A program made the position numbers and the translations under genes. A stretch of 64,000 nt of DNA from Citrobacter freundii ATCC 8090 = MTCC 1658 = NBRC 12681 (GTDB lineage: Bacteria; Pseudomonadota; Gammaproteobacteria; Enterobacterales; Enterobacteriaceae): the NCBI RefSeq assembly GCF_011064845.1, contig NZ_CP049015.1, positions 4,030,001-4,094,000 on the forward strand. The letters are read 5' to 3'. The notes beneath the pieces are model-generated. The model did no database searches. It was not told where the DNA came from and saw nothing but the letters and a program-made list of their open reading frames with translations. This document shows positions 51,121-62,560 of the stretch, in pieces (within the stretch, counting starts at the first letter, position 1; every line of letters starts with the position of its first letter).

Positions 51121-52323
51121 CTAACGTAACCACTCGGGAAGATCGTTCAGTCCCATCGCCTGACGGATGAGTTGTGGTTTTACGCCCGGGAGGGTATCGG
51201 CCAGTTTCAGCCCAATATCGCGTAGCAGTTTTTTCGCCGGATTCTCGCCTGCAAACAGTTCACGGAAACCCTGCATCCCTGCCAGCATCAGCGCTGCGCT
51301 GTGCTTACGGCTGCGTTCGTAGCGGCGTAAATAGAGATACTGCCCAATATCTTTACCCTGACGTTGTAGCCGCTTAAGTTCATCGATCAGCTCCGCCGCA
51401 TCCATAAAGCCAAGGTTAACCCCCTGACCCGCCAGCGGGTGGATGGTATGCGCCGCATCCCCCACCAGCGCCAGACGATGGGCGGCGAACTGACGGGCAT
51501 AACGTCCCGTCAGCGGAAACGCCTGACGTTCGCTTTCAAGGCTGCACAGCCCCAGACGATTATCAAAAGCGATATTCAGCGCCTGATTAAACTCGTCAAC
51601 GCTTGCCTGCTGCATACGTTCTGCTTCCTGCGGCGAGAGCGACCAGACGATAGAACACAGGTGTGGATCGCTGAGCGGCAGGAATGCCAGGATCCCCTCG
51701 CCGTGAAACGCCTGACGCGCAACCGCACCGTGCGCTTCCTGCGTACGGATAGTCGCCACCAGCGCATGATGACGATAATCCCAGAAGGTGAGCGGAATAT
51801 CCGCTTTGTTGCGCAGCCAGGAGTTAGCACCATCAGCACCGACGACCAGGCGGGCCGTCAGCATTGCGCCATCTTTCAGGGTCAGAAATGCTTCGTTCTC
51901 CCCCCAGGCCACCTGCTGTAATTCAGCGGGTGCCATCAGCGTAATATCCGCTGAACGCTGCGCCTTTTGCCACAGCGCATAATGAATCTCTGAGTTTTCG
52001 ACAATGTGCCCCAAATGGCTGTAGCCCATGCTCTGGTCATCAAACGCAATACGTCCAAAGCTGTCTTTGTCCCAGACTTCCATGCCGTGGTAGCAGCAAG
52101 CGCGACGGGCAACAATGTCGGACCAGACACCAAGACGGGTAAGCAGTTTTTCGCTGGCGGCATTAATGGCCGAAACACGAAGCTGAGGAGGTGCATCCGC
52201 CGCCAACGGCTGCGGAACATGTTGTTCTAATACAGCAACGCGCAACCCGCTGCCCTGTAAGCCGCAGGCAACCGCCAGTCCTACCATGCCGCCACCAACA
52301 ATTGCTACATCAACACTTTGCAC
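51121..52323 (-). CDS. ubiI: 2-octaprenylphenol hydroxylase UbiI (VisC)
   Basis: The 400-aa FAD monooxygenase adds the C5 hydroxyl in ubiquinone synthesis. The FAD motif is GGGMVGLAVACGL, and the GD motif is LVGDAAHTIHPLAGQGVNLG. It is last in pepP-ubiH-ubiI. Confidence 0.96.
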   Translation of the reverse strand: MQSVDVAIVGGGMVGLAVACGLQGSGLRVAVLEQHVPQPLAADAPPQLRVSAINAASEKLLTRLGVWSDIVARRACCYHGMEVWDKDSFGRIAFDDQSMGYSHLGHIVENSEIHYALWQKAQRSADITLMAPAELQQVAWGENEAFLTLKDGAMLTARLVVGADGANSWLRNKADIPLTFWDYRHHALVATIRTQEAHGAVARQAFHGEGILAFLPLSDPHLCSIVWSLSPQEAERMQQASVDEFNQALNIAFDNRLGLCSLESERQAFPLTGRYARQFAAHRLALVGDAAHTIHPLAGQGVNLGFMDAAELIDELKRLQRQGKDIGQYLYLRRYERSRKHSAALMLAGMQGFRELFAGENPAKKLLRDIGLKLADTLPGVKPQLIRQAMGLNDLPEWLR

Positions 52324-52349
52324 TGTTTGCTCCTGAAAAATAGGACAAT

Positions 52350-52445
52350 CAAAAACCGTAGGCCGGATAAGGCAAAGCCGCCATCCGGCATCAATTCCGC
52401 GACATTGCCTGATGGCGCTGCGCTTATCAGGCCTACTTCTTTAAT
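52350..52445. repeat. REP/BIME between ubiH and ubiI
   Basis: GTAGGCCGGATAAGGCAAAG with CCGCCATCCGGCA, then TTGCCTGATGGCGCTGCG with CTTATCAGGCCTAC. Two units in opposite orientation inside the operon. Confidence 0.85.
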
Positions 52446-52463
52446 TCGGCCTACAGATTATAT

Positions 52464-53642
52464 TTAGCGCGCAACCCAGCCCAGGGTCCGCTCCGCCAGC
52501 GCATCGCGCGCAGGGGGGAATAATTCCATCGCCATCAGCCCGGCATTACGCCCAACAACCAGCGGGGCCCAGTGATTGGCAAACAAATACACTAAATTAT
52601 TGGTCACACCAATCGTCGTATCACGATCGCTTTCGCGGCGCTGCTGATAGCGTGCCAGCACCGCATAATCACCCACATCTTCCGCGCCGTTTTCCGCCTG
52701 CGTCAACGTCTCAGCCAGGCTCATTACGTCACGCAGGCCCAGGTTGAAACCTTGCCCGGCAATGGGATGCAGCGTCTGGGCGGCGTTCCCTACCAGCACG
52801 GTACGATGGGTAATCGCCTTCAGCGCTGTAGTTAACGAAAGCGGGTAGGCGCTGCGTTTACCGGCCTGGGTAATACGTCCCAGTCGCCAGCCAAAAGCGG
52901 TTTGTAGTTCACGGCAAAACTGTTCGTCGGACCAGGCCATAATCTCATCACGCTGCTCCAGCGGATGGCACCACACCAGCGAGCAGCGACCGTCAGACAT
53001 CGGCAGCATTGCCAGCGGACCATATTGCGTGAAGCGTTCAAACGCTCGCCCGTCGTGCGGTACAGAGGTCGTGACGTTGGCAATTACCGCCAGTTGCTCA
53101 TAAGGCTGTTGCAGCCAGTCAACACCGCAGGCGGTAGCCAGTGCGGAGCGCGTACCGTCGGCGGCCACCAGCAGGCGACCATCAATCACTTCGCCATTTT
53201 CAAGCGTAACTTCTACGCGCTCCTGTGTGCGCGACACGCTGGCTACGCGATCGGGGCAGTGCAATGTGACGCCCGGCGCTTTGCGCAGCAGCGCAAACAG
53301 ACGCAGCCCGACGTCGTGCAGTTCTACCACCTGGCCCAGAGCCGGAATACGGTATTCCTGCGCATCCAGCGTCACAAATCCGGCATGACCGCGATCGCTG
53401 ACGTGAACCGTTTTAATGGCCGTTGCGCAATCGGCAATCGCCTGCCATACGCCAATTCGCGCCAGCTGTTGGCAGGTTCCTGCCGCCAGAGCGATCGCCC
53501 TGGCATCAAACCCGGGATGGCGGTCAGTTTCAGGTTCGCTCGCTTCTATCAGATGAACCGGCAGAGTCCCATGGCTGAGCTGAGAAATGGCCAACGCCAG
53601 CGTCGCGCCAACCATACCACCACCAACGATAATCACGCTCAT
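52464..53642 (-). CDS. ubiH: 2-octaprenyl-6-methoxyphenol hydroxylase UbiH
   Basis: The 392-aa FAD monooxygenase hydroxylates C1 in ubiquinone synthesis. Motifs: GGGMVGATLALAI at the N-terminus and VGNAAQTLHPIAGQGFNLGL. It overlaps the pepP stop by 4 nt. Confidence 0.97.
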   Translation of the reverse strand: MSVIIVGGGMVGATLALAISQLSHGTLPVHLIEASEPETDRHPGFDARAIALAAGTCQQLARIGVWQAIADCATAIKTVHVSDRGHAGFVTLDAQEYRIPALGQVVELHDVGLRLFALLRKAPGVTLHCPDRVASVSRTQERVEVTLENGEVIDGRLLVAADGTRSALATACGVDWLQQPYEQLAVIANVTTSVPHDGRAFERFTQYGPLAMLPMSDGRCSLVWCHPLEQRDEIMAWSDEQFCRELQTAFGWRLGRITQAGKRSAYPLSLTTALKAITHRTVLVGNAAQTLHPIAGQGFNLGLRDVMSLAETLTQAENGAEDVGDYAVLARYQQRRESDRDTTIGVTNNLVYLFANHWAPLVVGRNAGLMAMELFPPARDALAERTLGWVAR

Positions 53643-54964
53643 TGCAGTCGCGCCGCAGCCATTAAGGCTTCAATGTCATCCGCTTTCTTCACTACGCTGG
53701 CGGTCAGGTTTTCATTGCCGTCCTCGGTGATGAGGATGTCATCCTCAATACGAATGCCGATACCACGATAAGCCGGCGGTACATCGGCGTCTGGCGCGAT
53801 ATACAGTCCCGGCTCGACGGTGAGCACCATTCCCGGCTCAAGAATACGTGAGCGGTCCTGACCATAAACGCCGACGTCGTGCACATCCAGCCCAAGCCAG
53901 TGGCTTAGACCATGCATAAAGAATGGGCGATGTGCATTTTCGGTAATCAACTGATCGACATCACCGTGCAAAATACCGAGTTTCACCAGACCCGTAATCA
54001 TGATGCGCACCACTTCACCAGTGACTTCCTGAATGGACGTTCCGGGACGATACAGACGCAGGCTGGTTTCTAAGGATTCCAGCACGATATCGTAGATTTC
54101 ACGCTGTGCTGGGGTAAATTTGCCATTTACCGGAAAGGTACGCGTAATGTCGCCCGCATAGCCTTTGTATTCACAGCCAGCGTCGATCAGCACCAAATCG
54201 CCATCGCGCATTTCACTTTCATTTTCGGTGTAATGCAGGATACAGCCGTTTTCACCGCTGCCGACAATCGTGTTATAGGACGGATAACGCGCACCATGGC
54301 GGGTAAATTCGTGGTGAATCTCCCCTTCTAACTGGTATTCAAACATTCCCGGACGGCATTTTTCCATCGCACGGGTATGCGCCAGCGCGGTGATTTCTCC
54401 GGCACGACGCATGACCGCAATCTCTTCCGGTGATTTGAACAGGCGCATCTCATGCACCATTGGACGCCAGTCGATAATCGCGGCAGGTGCGTGCAGATTT
54501 TGTCTGGAGCCTTTACGCAGTTTATCCAGTGCCGTGCACACAATCTCGTCGGCCCAGGCATATTCGTCCTGCGCGTGGTACACCGCGTCCAGGCCATTGA
54601 GCAACAGGTGCAGCTGTTGGTTGATTTCACTGAAGGCCAGCGCCCTGTCAACGCCAAGTTTTGCCGGGGCAGCATCCTGGCCCAGACGGCGACCAAACCA
54701 GATCTCCGCCGTCAGATCGCGAACCCGATTGAACAAAACGCTATGGTTATGAGTGTCATCGCTTTTAATCAGCACCAGCACGGCTTCAGGTTCGTTAAAA
54801 CCGGTGAAGTACCAGAAATCACTGCTTTGGCGGTACGGGTATTCACTGTCCGCGCTGCGCGTCGCTTCAGGCGCGGCAAAAATCAGCGCGGCGCTGCCGG
54901 GCTGCATTTGTGCCAGTAAAGCCTGGCGACGACGCTGGAATTCTTGCTGAGATATCTCGCTCAT
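53639..54964 (-). CDS. pepP: Xaa-Pro aminopeptidase II
   Basis: The 441-aa metallopeptidase removes N-terminal residues before proline. Metal ligands are seen in LIDAGCEYKGYAGDITRTFP, HGLSHWLGLDVHD, TVEPGLYI and IRIEDDI. The start at 54964 (MSEISQQEF) fits E. coli. It is upstream of ubiH in one operon. Confidence 0.97.
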   Translation of the reverse strand: MSEISQQEFQRRRQALLAQMQPGSAALIFAAPEATRSADSEYPYRQSSDFWYFTGFNEPEAVLVLIKSDDTHNHSVLFNRVRDLTAEIWFGRRLGQDAAPAKLGVDRALAFSEINQQLHLLLNGLDAVYHAQDEYAWADEIVCTALDKLRKGSRQNLHAPAAIIDWRPMVHEMRLFKSPEEIAVMRRAGEITALAHTRAMEKCRPGMFEYQLEGEIHHEFTRHGARYPSYNTIVGSGENGCILHYTENESEMRDGDLVLIDAGCEYKGYAGDITRTFPVNGKFTPAQREIYDIVLESLETSLRLYRPGTSIQEVTGEVVRIMITGLVKLGILHGDVDQLITENAHRPFFMHGLSHWLGLDVHDVGVYGQDRSRILEPGMVLTVEPGLYIAPDADVPPAYRGIGIRIEDDILITEDGNENLTASVVKKADDIEALMAAARLQ

Positions 54965-54988
54965 CACACTCTCCTTTGCGTTTCGTTC

Positions 54989-55567
54989 TTAGTGCAGAGT
55001 CGGTTTACGAACTTCCGGCGCAGTCGGCTGCTGACGCGTAAACGTGTCATGACACAGCAAAGCGGCTACGCGCACGTATTCGATGATCTCTTCGAGCGAC
55101 ATTTCCAGCTCTTCCTGATCTTCGTCTTCGTCATACCCTAACTGCGCGATATTGCGCAGGTCGTCAATCGCTTCCCCGGTTTCGCCGGTTACTTTGTCGA
55201 GCTTCGGCTGCGTGACGCCAAGACCCAGCAAAAAGTGGTTTACCCATCCCGCCAGCGCATCGGCGCGATCGAACACGCTGACGTCATCCCCTTCAGGCAG
55301 ATAAAGCTGAAAAAGGAAGCCGTCGTCTTCGAGGGCATCGCTGGTGGCAGAGTGCATTTTCAGCAGCGCCTGAGCCAGCTCGTGACCAAAGGCCAGGCCT
55401 TCGTTCGTCAGGTCGTGCAACAGCGGCTGCCATGAGCTGTCGTTGTTTCCACCACAAATCATTCCGCTTATCAAGCCGTGCATTTCGGCCGGGGTTAATC
55501 CAGCCCCTTGTTGGTTCAAAAACTGGCTAACTTCGTTGTAACCAGGCATTTCGTTCTGTATAGACAT
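54989..55567 (-). CDS. ygfB: UPF0149 family protein YgfB
   Basis: This 192-aa acidic helical protein starts at 55567 (MSIQNEMPG). It is near identical to E. coli YgfB; in Pseudomonas the homologue modulates an AlpA regulator. Function in enterics is unclear. It precedes pepP by 24 bp. Confidence 0.93.
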   Translation of the reverse strand: MSIQNEMPGYNEVSQFLNQQGAGLTPAEMHGLISGMICGGNNDSSWQPLLHDLTNEGLAFGHELAQALLKMHSATSDALEDDGFLFQLYLPEGDDVSVFDRADALAGWVNHFLLGLGVTQPKLDKVTGETGEAIDDLRNIAQLGYDEDEDQEELEMSLEEIIEYVRVAALLCHDTFTRQQPTAPEVRKPTLH

Positions 55568-55668
55568 AAGCATTCGTCATCAAAGGGAGGAATATTCATG
55601 GTATGCTACCACTTTGGACCCTGGTGGACCAGAAAAGGGCTTGTATCTTGATACCAGGGTAGCTATAG

Positions 55669-56064
<396 letters not shown>

Positions 56065-56105
56065 CACTTTTCGGTTTACTGTGGTAGAGTGACCGTGAAG
56101 ACAAA

Positions 56106-56289
56106 ATTTCTCTGAGATGTTTGCAAGCGGGCCAGTCCCCTGAGCCGATATTTCATACCACAAGAATGTGGCGCTCCACGGTTGGTGAGCATGCTCGGCC
56201 CGTCCGAGAAGCCTTAAAACTGTGACGACACATTCACCTTGAACCAAGGGTTCAAGGGTTACAGCCTGCGGCGGCATCTCGGAGATTCC
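56106..56289 (+). ncRNA. ssrS: 6S RNA
   Basis: 184 nt that match E. coli 6S RNA almost throughout, from ATTTCTCTGAGATG to CATCTCGGAGATTCC. The ends pair to form the closing stem. The RNA mimics an open promoter and holds sigma-70 RNA polymerase in stationary phase. It is co-transcribed with fau. Confidence 0.98.
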
Positions 56290-56308
56290 CTTCTACCTGG
56301 CAACAGCC

Positions 56309-56905
56309 ATGACATTACTTTCTGAACTCCCTTTATCCCGGCAAGAAATTCGTCAACTGATTCGGCAGCGTCGTCGTGCGCTTACCTCCGAACAGCAACG
56401 ACAATACGGTCAGCAAGCCGCGACCCGAATGCTCAGCTTTCCCCCTGTTGTACTCGCTCATACGGTGGCAGTATTCCTCTCGTTCGATGGCGAACTCGAT
56501 ACCCAGCCGCTAATAGATCAGCTGTGGCGAGCGGGCAAGCGCGTTTATCTTCCGGTTCTTCATCCCTTCAGCGCCGGTAATTTGCTGTTCCTACACTATC
56601 ATCCGCATAGCGACCTGGTAACCAATCGCTTAAAGATCCAGGAACCACGACTTGATGTACGTGACGTATTACCGCTGTCACAGCTGGATGTACTGATTAC
56701 GCCGCTAGTGGCGTTTGATGAATATGGGCAACGCCTGGGCATGGGCGGCGGATTTTATGACCGCACGTTACAAAACTGGCAGCAGCATAAGATCCAGCCC
56801 GTAGGCTACGCGCACGATTGTCAGCGAGTAGAAAAGCTGCCTGTTGAAGAATGGGATATCCCGCTGCCTGCGGTGGTGACGCCGTCCAAAATTTGGGCGT
56901 GGTAG
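56309..56905 (+). CDS. fau: 5-formyltetrahydrofolate cyclo-ligase
   Basis: The 198-aa enzyme uses ATP to turn 5-formyl-THF into 5,10-methenyl-THF. The conserved GQRLGMGGGFYDRTL motif and basic N-terminal ATP-binding segment (IRQLIRQRRRAL) are present. It is 19 bp downstream of 6S RNA. Confidence 0.96.
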   Translation: MTLLSELPLSRQEIRQLIRQRRRALTSEQQRQYGQQAATRMLSFPPVVLAHTVAVFLSFDGELDTQPLIDQLWRAGKRVYLPVLHPFSAGNLLFLHYHPHSDLVTNRLKIQEPRLDVRDVLPLSQLDVLITPLVAFDEYGQRLGMGGGFYDRTLQNWQQHKIQPVGYAHDCQRVEKLPVEEWDIPLPAVVTPSKIWAW

Positions 56906-56921
56906 GAAAACCTGGAACATG

Positions 56922-56944
56922 CGGGCAGGCCAGCAGCCTGCCCG
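56922..56944. terminator. Hairpin between fau and serA
   Basis: A perfect 9-bp stem CGGGCAGGC/GCCTGCCCG lies between convergent genes. It lacks a clear T-run, so termination strength is uncertain. Confidence 0.6.
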
Positions 56945-56955
56945 TAAAAAGGAAA

Positions 56956-58188
56956 TCAGTACAGCAGACGAGCGCGAATGGTACCCGGGAGGGCTTTCAT
57001 CGCCAGCAACGCTTTCTCCGCCACATCTTCATCCGCTTCAATATCAATAACCACGTAACCTACCTGTGCGGAAGTCTGCAGATACTGTGCGGCAATGTTG
57101 ACGCCCTGCTCGGCAAAAATCTGGTTCAGCGCGGTCAGTACGCCCGGACGGTTTTCGTGAATGTGCATCAGACGACGACCGCCGTGTAGCGGCAGCGAAA
57201 CTTCCGGGAAGTTAACTGCAGACAGCGTAGAGCCGTTATCGGAATACTTGGTCAGTTTCCCAGCCACTTCCAGACCGATGTTTTCCTGCGCTTCCAGCGT
57301 TGAACCACCAATGTGCGGCGTCAGGATCACGTTGTCGAAATCACACAGCGGCGAAGTGAAAGGATCGCTGTTGGTTGCCGGCTCGGTTGGGAATACGTCG
57401 ATTGCCGCCCCTGCCAGGTGCTTGGTCGCTAACGCGTCGCACAGCGCAGGAATATCAACAACCGTACCACGTGCGGCGTTAATCAGCAGCGCGCCTGGTT
57501 TCATCAACGCAATCTCACGCGCGCCCATCAGATTTTTGGTAGAGGCATTTTCCGGTACGTGCAAACTGACCACGTCGCTCATATTGAGCAGGTCGGAAAG
57601 ATGCTGCACCTGCGTGGCGTTGCCGAGTGGGAGTTTATTTTCAATATCATAGAAATAGACATGCATCCCCAGCGATTCCGCCAGAATGCCTAGCTGAGTA
57701 CCAATGTGGCCGTAGCCGATGATCCCCAGTTTTTTGCCACGCGCTTCAAAGGAGCCGGTAGCCAGTTTGTTCCACACGCCGCGGTGTGCTTTGGCGTTCG
57801 CTTCGGGTACACCGCGTAGCAGGAGAAGCAGTTCGCCAATCACCAGTTCCGCAACGGAACGCGTGTTAGAGAATGGCGCGTTAAACACGGGGATCCCGCG
57901 CTTTGCCGCAGCGGTCAGATCAACCTGGTTGGTGCCGATACAGAAGCAGCCAATCGCGACCAGTTTCTCTGCGGCGTCAATCACATCTTCAGTCAGATGG
58001 GTACGGGATCGCAGACCAATGAAGTGGGCATCACGGATAGACTCTTTCAGTTGTTCAGTGTCCAGAGCGCCTTTGTGAAACTCGATGTTGGTATAACCTG
58101 CTGCACGAAGGCTCTCGAGTGCTTTTTGATGCACGCCTTCTACCAGCAGAAATTTAATCTTATCTTTCTCCAGTGATACCTTTGCCAT
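56956..58188 (-). CDS. serA: D-3-phosphoglycerate dehydrogenase
   Basis: The 410-aa enzyme starts serine synthesis. NAD-binding GIIGYGHIGTQLGILAESLG, catalytic Arg/Glu/His in NAARGTVVD and ILTPHIGGSTLEAQ, and a C-terminal ACT domain (HIHENRPGVLTALNQIFAEQ) for serine feedback are all present. Confidence 0.98.
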   Translation of the reverse strand: MAKVSLEKDKIKFLLVEGVHQKALESLRAAGYTNIEFHKGALDTEQLKESIRDAHFIGLRSRTHLTEDVIDAAEKLVAIGCFCIGTNQVDLTAAAKRGIPVFNAPFSNTRSVAELVIGELLLLLRGVPEANAKAHRGVWNKLATGSFEARGKKLGIIGYGHIGTQLGILAESLGMHVYFYDIENKLPLGNATQVQHLSDLLNMSDVVSLHVPENASTKNLMGAREIALMKPGALLINAARGTVVDIPALCDALATKHLAGAAIDVFPTEPATNSDPFTSPLCDFDNVILTPHIGGSTLEAQENIGLEVAGKLTKYSDNGSTLSAVNFPEVSLPLHGGRRLMHIHENRPGVLTALNQIFAEQGVNIAAQYLQTSAQVGYVVIDIEADEDVAEKALLAMKALPGTIRARLLY

Positions 58189-58459
58189 TTCCCCGACCCT
58201 GTCTTTTTTTGTTCAAACTGATGTGTTGTGTGTGGGATTTTCATCCGCCTCTTCAACATATCAAAAAATAATATTGCGGCAATATGAACGTTTGCGTCGC
58301 CGTGCTGAAGAAATGTCATTCAGAGAGAAATGTCAGAGGAAAATACTGGCGATAACTTTTTCTTTGGAGAGATCGGCAGGACAATATTATAAACGTGACA
58401 CAAGTCACCAAATTTGCCCTGCCAAAATTTTTTTAACGGGAGAAGACACTCCCATCAGA

Positions 58460-59119
58460 TCATTTTACGATAGTTTTCACGCCGTCTGGGGTACCGATCA
58501 GCGCGACATCCGCACCACGGTTGGCAAACAGACCGACGGTTACCACGCCCGGAATCGCATTGATGGCGTTTTCCATGGCCACGGCGTCAAGGATCTCCAG
58601 ACCGTGTACATCAAGGATCACGTTGCCGTTGTCCGTCACTACGCCCTGACGGTATTCAGGACGACCACCCAGCTTCACCAACTGGCGAGCCACAGCGCTG
58701 CGCGCCATTGGGATCACTTCAACCGGCAGCGGGAAGTTGCCGAGAATGTCGACTTCTTTGGACGCATCCGCGATGCAGATAAATTTCTTCGCCACGGAAG
58801 CAATGATTTTTTCACGGGTCAACGCTGCACCGCCGCCCTTGATCATCTGCATGTGGCCGTTGATTTCATCCGCGCCGTCCACGTATACGCCGAGACTATC
58901 AACTTCGTTAAGATCGAACACGTGGATGCCAAGGCTTTTGAGTTTTTCGGTTGAAGCGTCCGAACTGGACACAGCACCTTCAATCTGACCTTTCATTGTG
59001 CCCAGCGCATCAATAAAGTGTGCGGCTGTTGAACCTGTACCTACGCCCACAATGGTACCGGGCTGTACATACTGAAGTGCCGCCCATCCTACTGCTTTTT
59101 TCAGTTCATCCTGCGTCAT
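58460..59119 (-). CDS. rpiA: Ribose-5-phosphate isomerase A
   Basis: The 219-aa enzyme interconverts ribose-5-P and ribulose-5-P. Motifs [20 protein letters not shown] and [12 protein letters not shown] are intact. The start at 59119 (MTQDELKKA) matches E. coli. Confidence 0.98.
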   Translation of the reverse strand: MTQDELKKAVGWAALQYVQPGTIVGVGTGSTAAHFIDALGTMKGQIEGAVSSSDASTEKLKSLGIHVFDLNEVDSLGVYVDGADEINGHMQMIKGGGAALTREKIIASVAKKFICIADASKEVDILGNFPLPVEVIPMARSAVARQLVKLGGRPEYRQGVVTDNGNVILDVHGLEILDAVAMENAINAIPGVVTVGLFANRGADVALIGTPDGVKTIVK

Positions 59120-59289
59120 GATTGTTTCGCCTGTGGTGTGAATATGGTGGGAAAATTCACGCGCATTATAGAACATTGTGCAGAAAAATGTCCCCACACC
59201 CGTTCGCAAGCGGCGGATTTCGTCTTTACCCAACCTAAATTTGTGTCATAGTGCAGAACAAGCAAAATTTTCAGGAGTGCGTCAAAGCA

Positions 59290-60183
59290 ATGAAACGTCC
59301 GGACTACAGAACACTACAAGCACTGGATGCGGTTATTCGTGAACGAGGATTTGAGCGCGCGGCGCAAAAGCTGTGCATCACGCAATCCGCGGTTTCACAG
59401 CGCATAAAACAGCTTGAGAATATGTTCGGACAACCGCTGCTGGTGCGTACCGTACCACCACGCCCAACCGAACAGGGGCAGAAACTACTGGCACTTTTGC
59501 GTCAGGTTGAACTGCTGGAAGACGAGTGGCTGGGTGATGAACAAACCGGATCGACGCCGCTGCTGCTCTCACTGGCAGTGAACGCCGACAGTCTGGCGAC
59601 CTGGTTGCTTCCGGCGTTAGCCCCGGTACTGGCCAATTCACCGATTCGGCTGAATCTGCAGGTTGAGGATGAAACGCGCACCCAGGAACGTCTGCGTCGT
59701 GGTGAAGTGGTCGGTGCGGTGAGTATCCAACATCAGGCGCTGCCAAGCTGTCTGGTGGATAAACTTGGCGCGCTGGACTACCTGTTTGTTGGCTCCAAAC
59801 CTTTCGCCGAACGTTATTTCCCTAACGGCGTCACCCGCTCCGCCCTGCTGAAAGCCCCGGCGGTAGCGTTTGACCATCTTGATGATATGCACCAGGCGTT
59901 CCTACAACAAAACTTCGACCTGCCGCCGGGCAGCGTGCCGTGCCACATCGTTAACTCGTCTGAAGCCTTCGTCCAGTTGGCGCGTCAGGGCACCACCTGC
60001 TGCATGATCCCGCACTTACAGATTGAGAAAGAGCTGGAAAGCGGCGAGCTGATCGACTTAACGCCAGGTCTGTTCCAGCGTCGGATGCTGTACTGGCACC
60101 GTTTTGCACCGGAAAGCCGCATGATGCGCAACGTTACCGACGCGCTGCTGGAATACGGGCACAAGGTGTTGCGTCAGGATTAA
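59290..60183 (+). CDS. argP: LysR-type regulator ArgP (IciA)
   Basis: The 297-aa regulator has an N-terminal helix-turn-helix ([20 protein letters not shown]) and an effector domain that binds Arg or Lys. In E. coli it activates argO, lysA, dapB and others. The ATG at 59290 fits the family; the frame to GTG 59251 is not needed. Confidence 0.96.
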   Translation: MKRPDYRTLQALDAVIRERGFERAAQKLCITQSAVSQRIKQLENMFGQPLLVRTVPPRPTEQGQKLLALLRQVELLEDEWLGDEQTGSTPLLLSLAVNADSLATWLLPALAPVLANSPIRLNLQVEDETRTQERLRRGEVVGAVSIQHQALPSCLVDKLGALDYLFVGSKPFAERYFPNGVTRSALLKAPAVAFDHLDDMHQAFLQQNFDLPPGSVPCHIVNSSEAFVQLARQGTTCCMIPHLQIEKELESGELIDLTPGLFQRRMLYWHRFAPESRMMRNVTDALLEYGHKVLRQD

Positions 60184-60202
60184 ACCGTTTATTGCTCCAG
60201 AG

Positions 60203-60240
60203 TGCCGGATGGCGGCGTAACGCCTTATCCGGCCGACAAG
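60203..60240. repeat. REP element between argP and scpA
   Basis: GTGCCGGATGGCGGCGTAAC pairs with GCCTTATCCGGC. Confidence 0.85.
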
Positions 60241-60415
60241 CCTTTACCCTCTATTCATGCTATTCCCGCCACGTCTTTGAAATAAATCACAAAATCAAAC
60301 ACGCCATGCGGCAAAAAACGACGCCCTGTTGGCTATTTTTTGCTGGCGACAAGCCAAATGAAAAAGCTCACCGTATCCGCAAAGATTCAACTTATTGCGT
60401 AATACGGAGCAAAAA

Positions 60416-62560
60416 ATGGCAAACGTGCAGGAGTGGCAAACACTCGCTAATAAAGAACTCAGTCGACGGGAAAAAACCGTCGAATCGCTGGAAAGACAGA
60501 CGGCGGAAGGAATTGCCATCAAGCCGCTGTACACTGAAGCGGACCTCGATAATCTGGAAGTCACGGGCACTCTTCCCGGCCTACCGCCTTACGTGCGTGG
60601 CCCACGCGCCACCATGTATACCGCGCAGCCGTGGACCATTCGCCAGTACGCTGGTTTCTCTACCGCCAAAGAGTCCAACGCCTTTTACCGCCGCAACCTC
60701 GCCGCCGGGCAAAAAGGACTTTCCGTCGCCTTTGACCTTGCCACCCATCGCGGCTATGACTCTGACAACCCGCGCGTGGCAGGCGACGTCGGCAAAGCGG
60801 GCGTGGCGATCGATACTGTCGAAGATATGAAGGTGCTGTTCGACCAGATTCCGCTGGATAAGATGTCGGTATCAATGACCATGAACGGCGCGGTGCTGCC
60901 GGTACTGGCGTTTTATATCGTCGCTGCAGAAGAACAAGGCGTAACGCCGGAGCAACTCACCGGGACCATTCAGAACGATATTCTGAAAGAGTACCTGTGC
61001 CGCAACACCTACATTTACCCGCCAAAACCTTCAATGCGCATCATCGCCGACATCATCGCCTGGTGTTCCGCCAATATGCCGCGCTATAACACCATCAGTA
61101 TCAGCGGTTATCACATGGGGGAAGCCGGGGCGAACTGCGTCCAGCAGGTGGCGTTTACGCTGGCTGACGGCATTGAGTACATCAAAGCCGCGCTGTCTGC
61201 CGGGCTGAAAATTGATGACTTCGCGCCGCGCCTGTCATTCTTCTTCGGCATCGGCATGGATCTGTTTATGAACGTAGCCATGCTGCGCGCGGCTCGCTAT
61301 TTGTGGAGTGAAGCAGTCAGCGGTTTTGGCGCAAACAACCCGAAATCTCTCGCTCTGCGTACCCACTGCCAGACCTCCGGCTGGAGTCTGACCGAGCAGG
61401 ATCCTTACAACAACGTGATCCGCACGACCATTGAAGCGCTCGGCGCTACGCTTGGCGGCACCCAGTCTCTGCATACCAACGCCTTTGATGAGGCGCTCGG
61501 GCTACCCACCGATTTCTCCGCCCGCATCGCGCGTAATACACAGATCATCATTCAGGAAGAGTCAGAGATCTGCCGCACCGTCGATCCGCTGGCCGGATCG
61601 TATTACGTCGAGTCACTCACCGATCAAATCGTGAAGCAGGCGCGCACGATCATCAAACAAATTGATGAGGCAGGCGGCATGGCGAAAGCGATCGAAGCCG
61701 GGCTCCCTAAACGGATGATCGAAGAAGCTTCCGCGCGCGAGCAGTCGCTGATCGACCAGGGTAAACGCGTTATCGTCGGTGTGAATAAGTACAAGCTGGA
61801 TAAAGAAGACGAAACGTCGGTACTGGAAATCGACAACGTGAAGGTACGCAACGAGCAAATTGCCTCGTTGCAGCATATCCGTGCAACTCGCGACACAGAT
61901 GCCGTCAATGCCGCACTCGCGGCGCTGACCCACGCCGCGCAGCATAATGAAAATCTACTGGCCGCCGCCGTTAACGCAGCCCGCGTTCGCGCCACGCTTG
62001 GTGAGATCTCCGACGCGCTGGAAACCGCTTTTGACCGCTATCTGGTTCCCAGCCAGTGCGTAACCGGCGTGATTGCGCAAAGCTATCACCAGTCCGACAA
62101 ATCCGCCGATGAGTTCGACGCCATTGTTGCGCAAACCGAACAGTTCCTCGCGGAAAATGGTCGCCGACCGAGGATCCTGATCGCCAAGATGGGCCAGGAT
62201 GGTCACGATCGTGGCGCGAAAGTGATCGCCAGCGCCTACTCCGATCTCGGCTTCGATGTTGACCTCAGTCCGATGTTCTCCACACCAGAAGAGATCGCCC
62301 GTCTGGCGGTAGAAAACGATGTGCATGTAATAGGCGCATCGTCACTGGCGGCAGGTCATAAAACGCTGATCCCGGAACTGGTTACCGCGCTCAAAAAATG
62401 GGGGCGTGAAGATATCTGCGTGGTAGCAGGAGGCGTTATTCCGCCACAGGATTACGCCTTCCTGCACGAGCATGGTGTGGCTGCCATTTATGGCCCCGGC
62501 ACGCCAATGCTCGACAGCGTCCGCGATGTGTTAACCCGTATCAGTCAGCATCATGATTAA
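60416..62560 (+). CDS. scpA: Methylmalonyl-CoA mutase
   Basis: The 714-aa adenosylcobalamin enzyme interconverts succinyl-CoA and methylmalonyl-CoA. The TIM-barrel part includes [20 protein letters not shown]. The B12 domain has the lower-ligand motif [11 protein letters not shown] and [11 protein letters not shown]. The ATG at 60416 has ACGGAG upstream and gives the same length as E. coli Sbm. Confidence 0.97.
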   Translation: MANVQEWQTLANKELSRREKTVESLERQTAEGIAIKPLYTEADLDNLEVTGTLPGLPPYVRGPRATMYTAQPWTIRQYAGFSTAKESNAFYRRNLAAGQKGLSVAFDLATHRGYDSDNPRVAGDVGKAGVAIDTVEDMKVLFDQIPLDKMSVSMTMNGAVLPVLAFYIVAAEEQGVTPEQLTGTIQNDILKEYLCRNTYIYPPKPSMRIIADIIAWCSANMPRYNTISISGYHMGEAGANCVQQVAFTLADGIEYIKAALSAGLKIDDFAPRLSFFFGIGMDLFMNVAMLRAARYLWSEAVSGFGANNPKSLALRTHCQTSGWSLTEQDPYNNVIRTTIEALGATLGGTQSLHTNAFDEALGLPTDFSARIARNTQIIIQEESEICRTVDPLAGSYYVESLTDQIVKQARTIIKQIDEAGGMAKAIEAGLPKRMIEEASAREQSLIDQGKRVIVGVNKYKLDKEDETSVLEIDNVKVRNEQIASLQHIRATRDTDAVNAALAALTHAAQHNENLLAAAVNAARVRATLGEISDALETAFDRYLVPSQCVTGVIAQSYHQSDKSADEFDAIVAQTEQFLAENGRRPRILIAKMGQDGHDRGAKVIASAYSDLGFDVDLSPMFSTPEEIARLAVENDVHVIGASSLAAGHKTLIPELVTALKKWGREDICVVAGGVIPPQDYAFLHEHGVAAIYGPGTPMLDSVRDVLTRISQHHD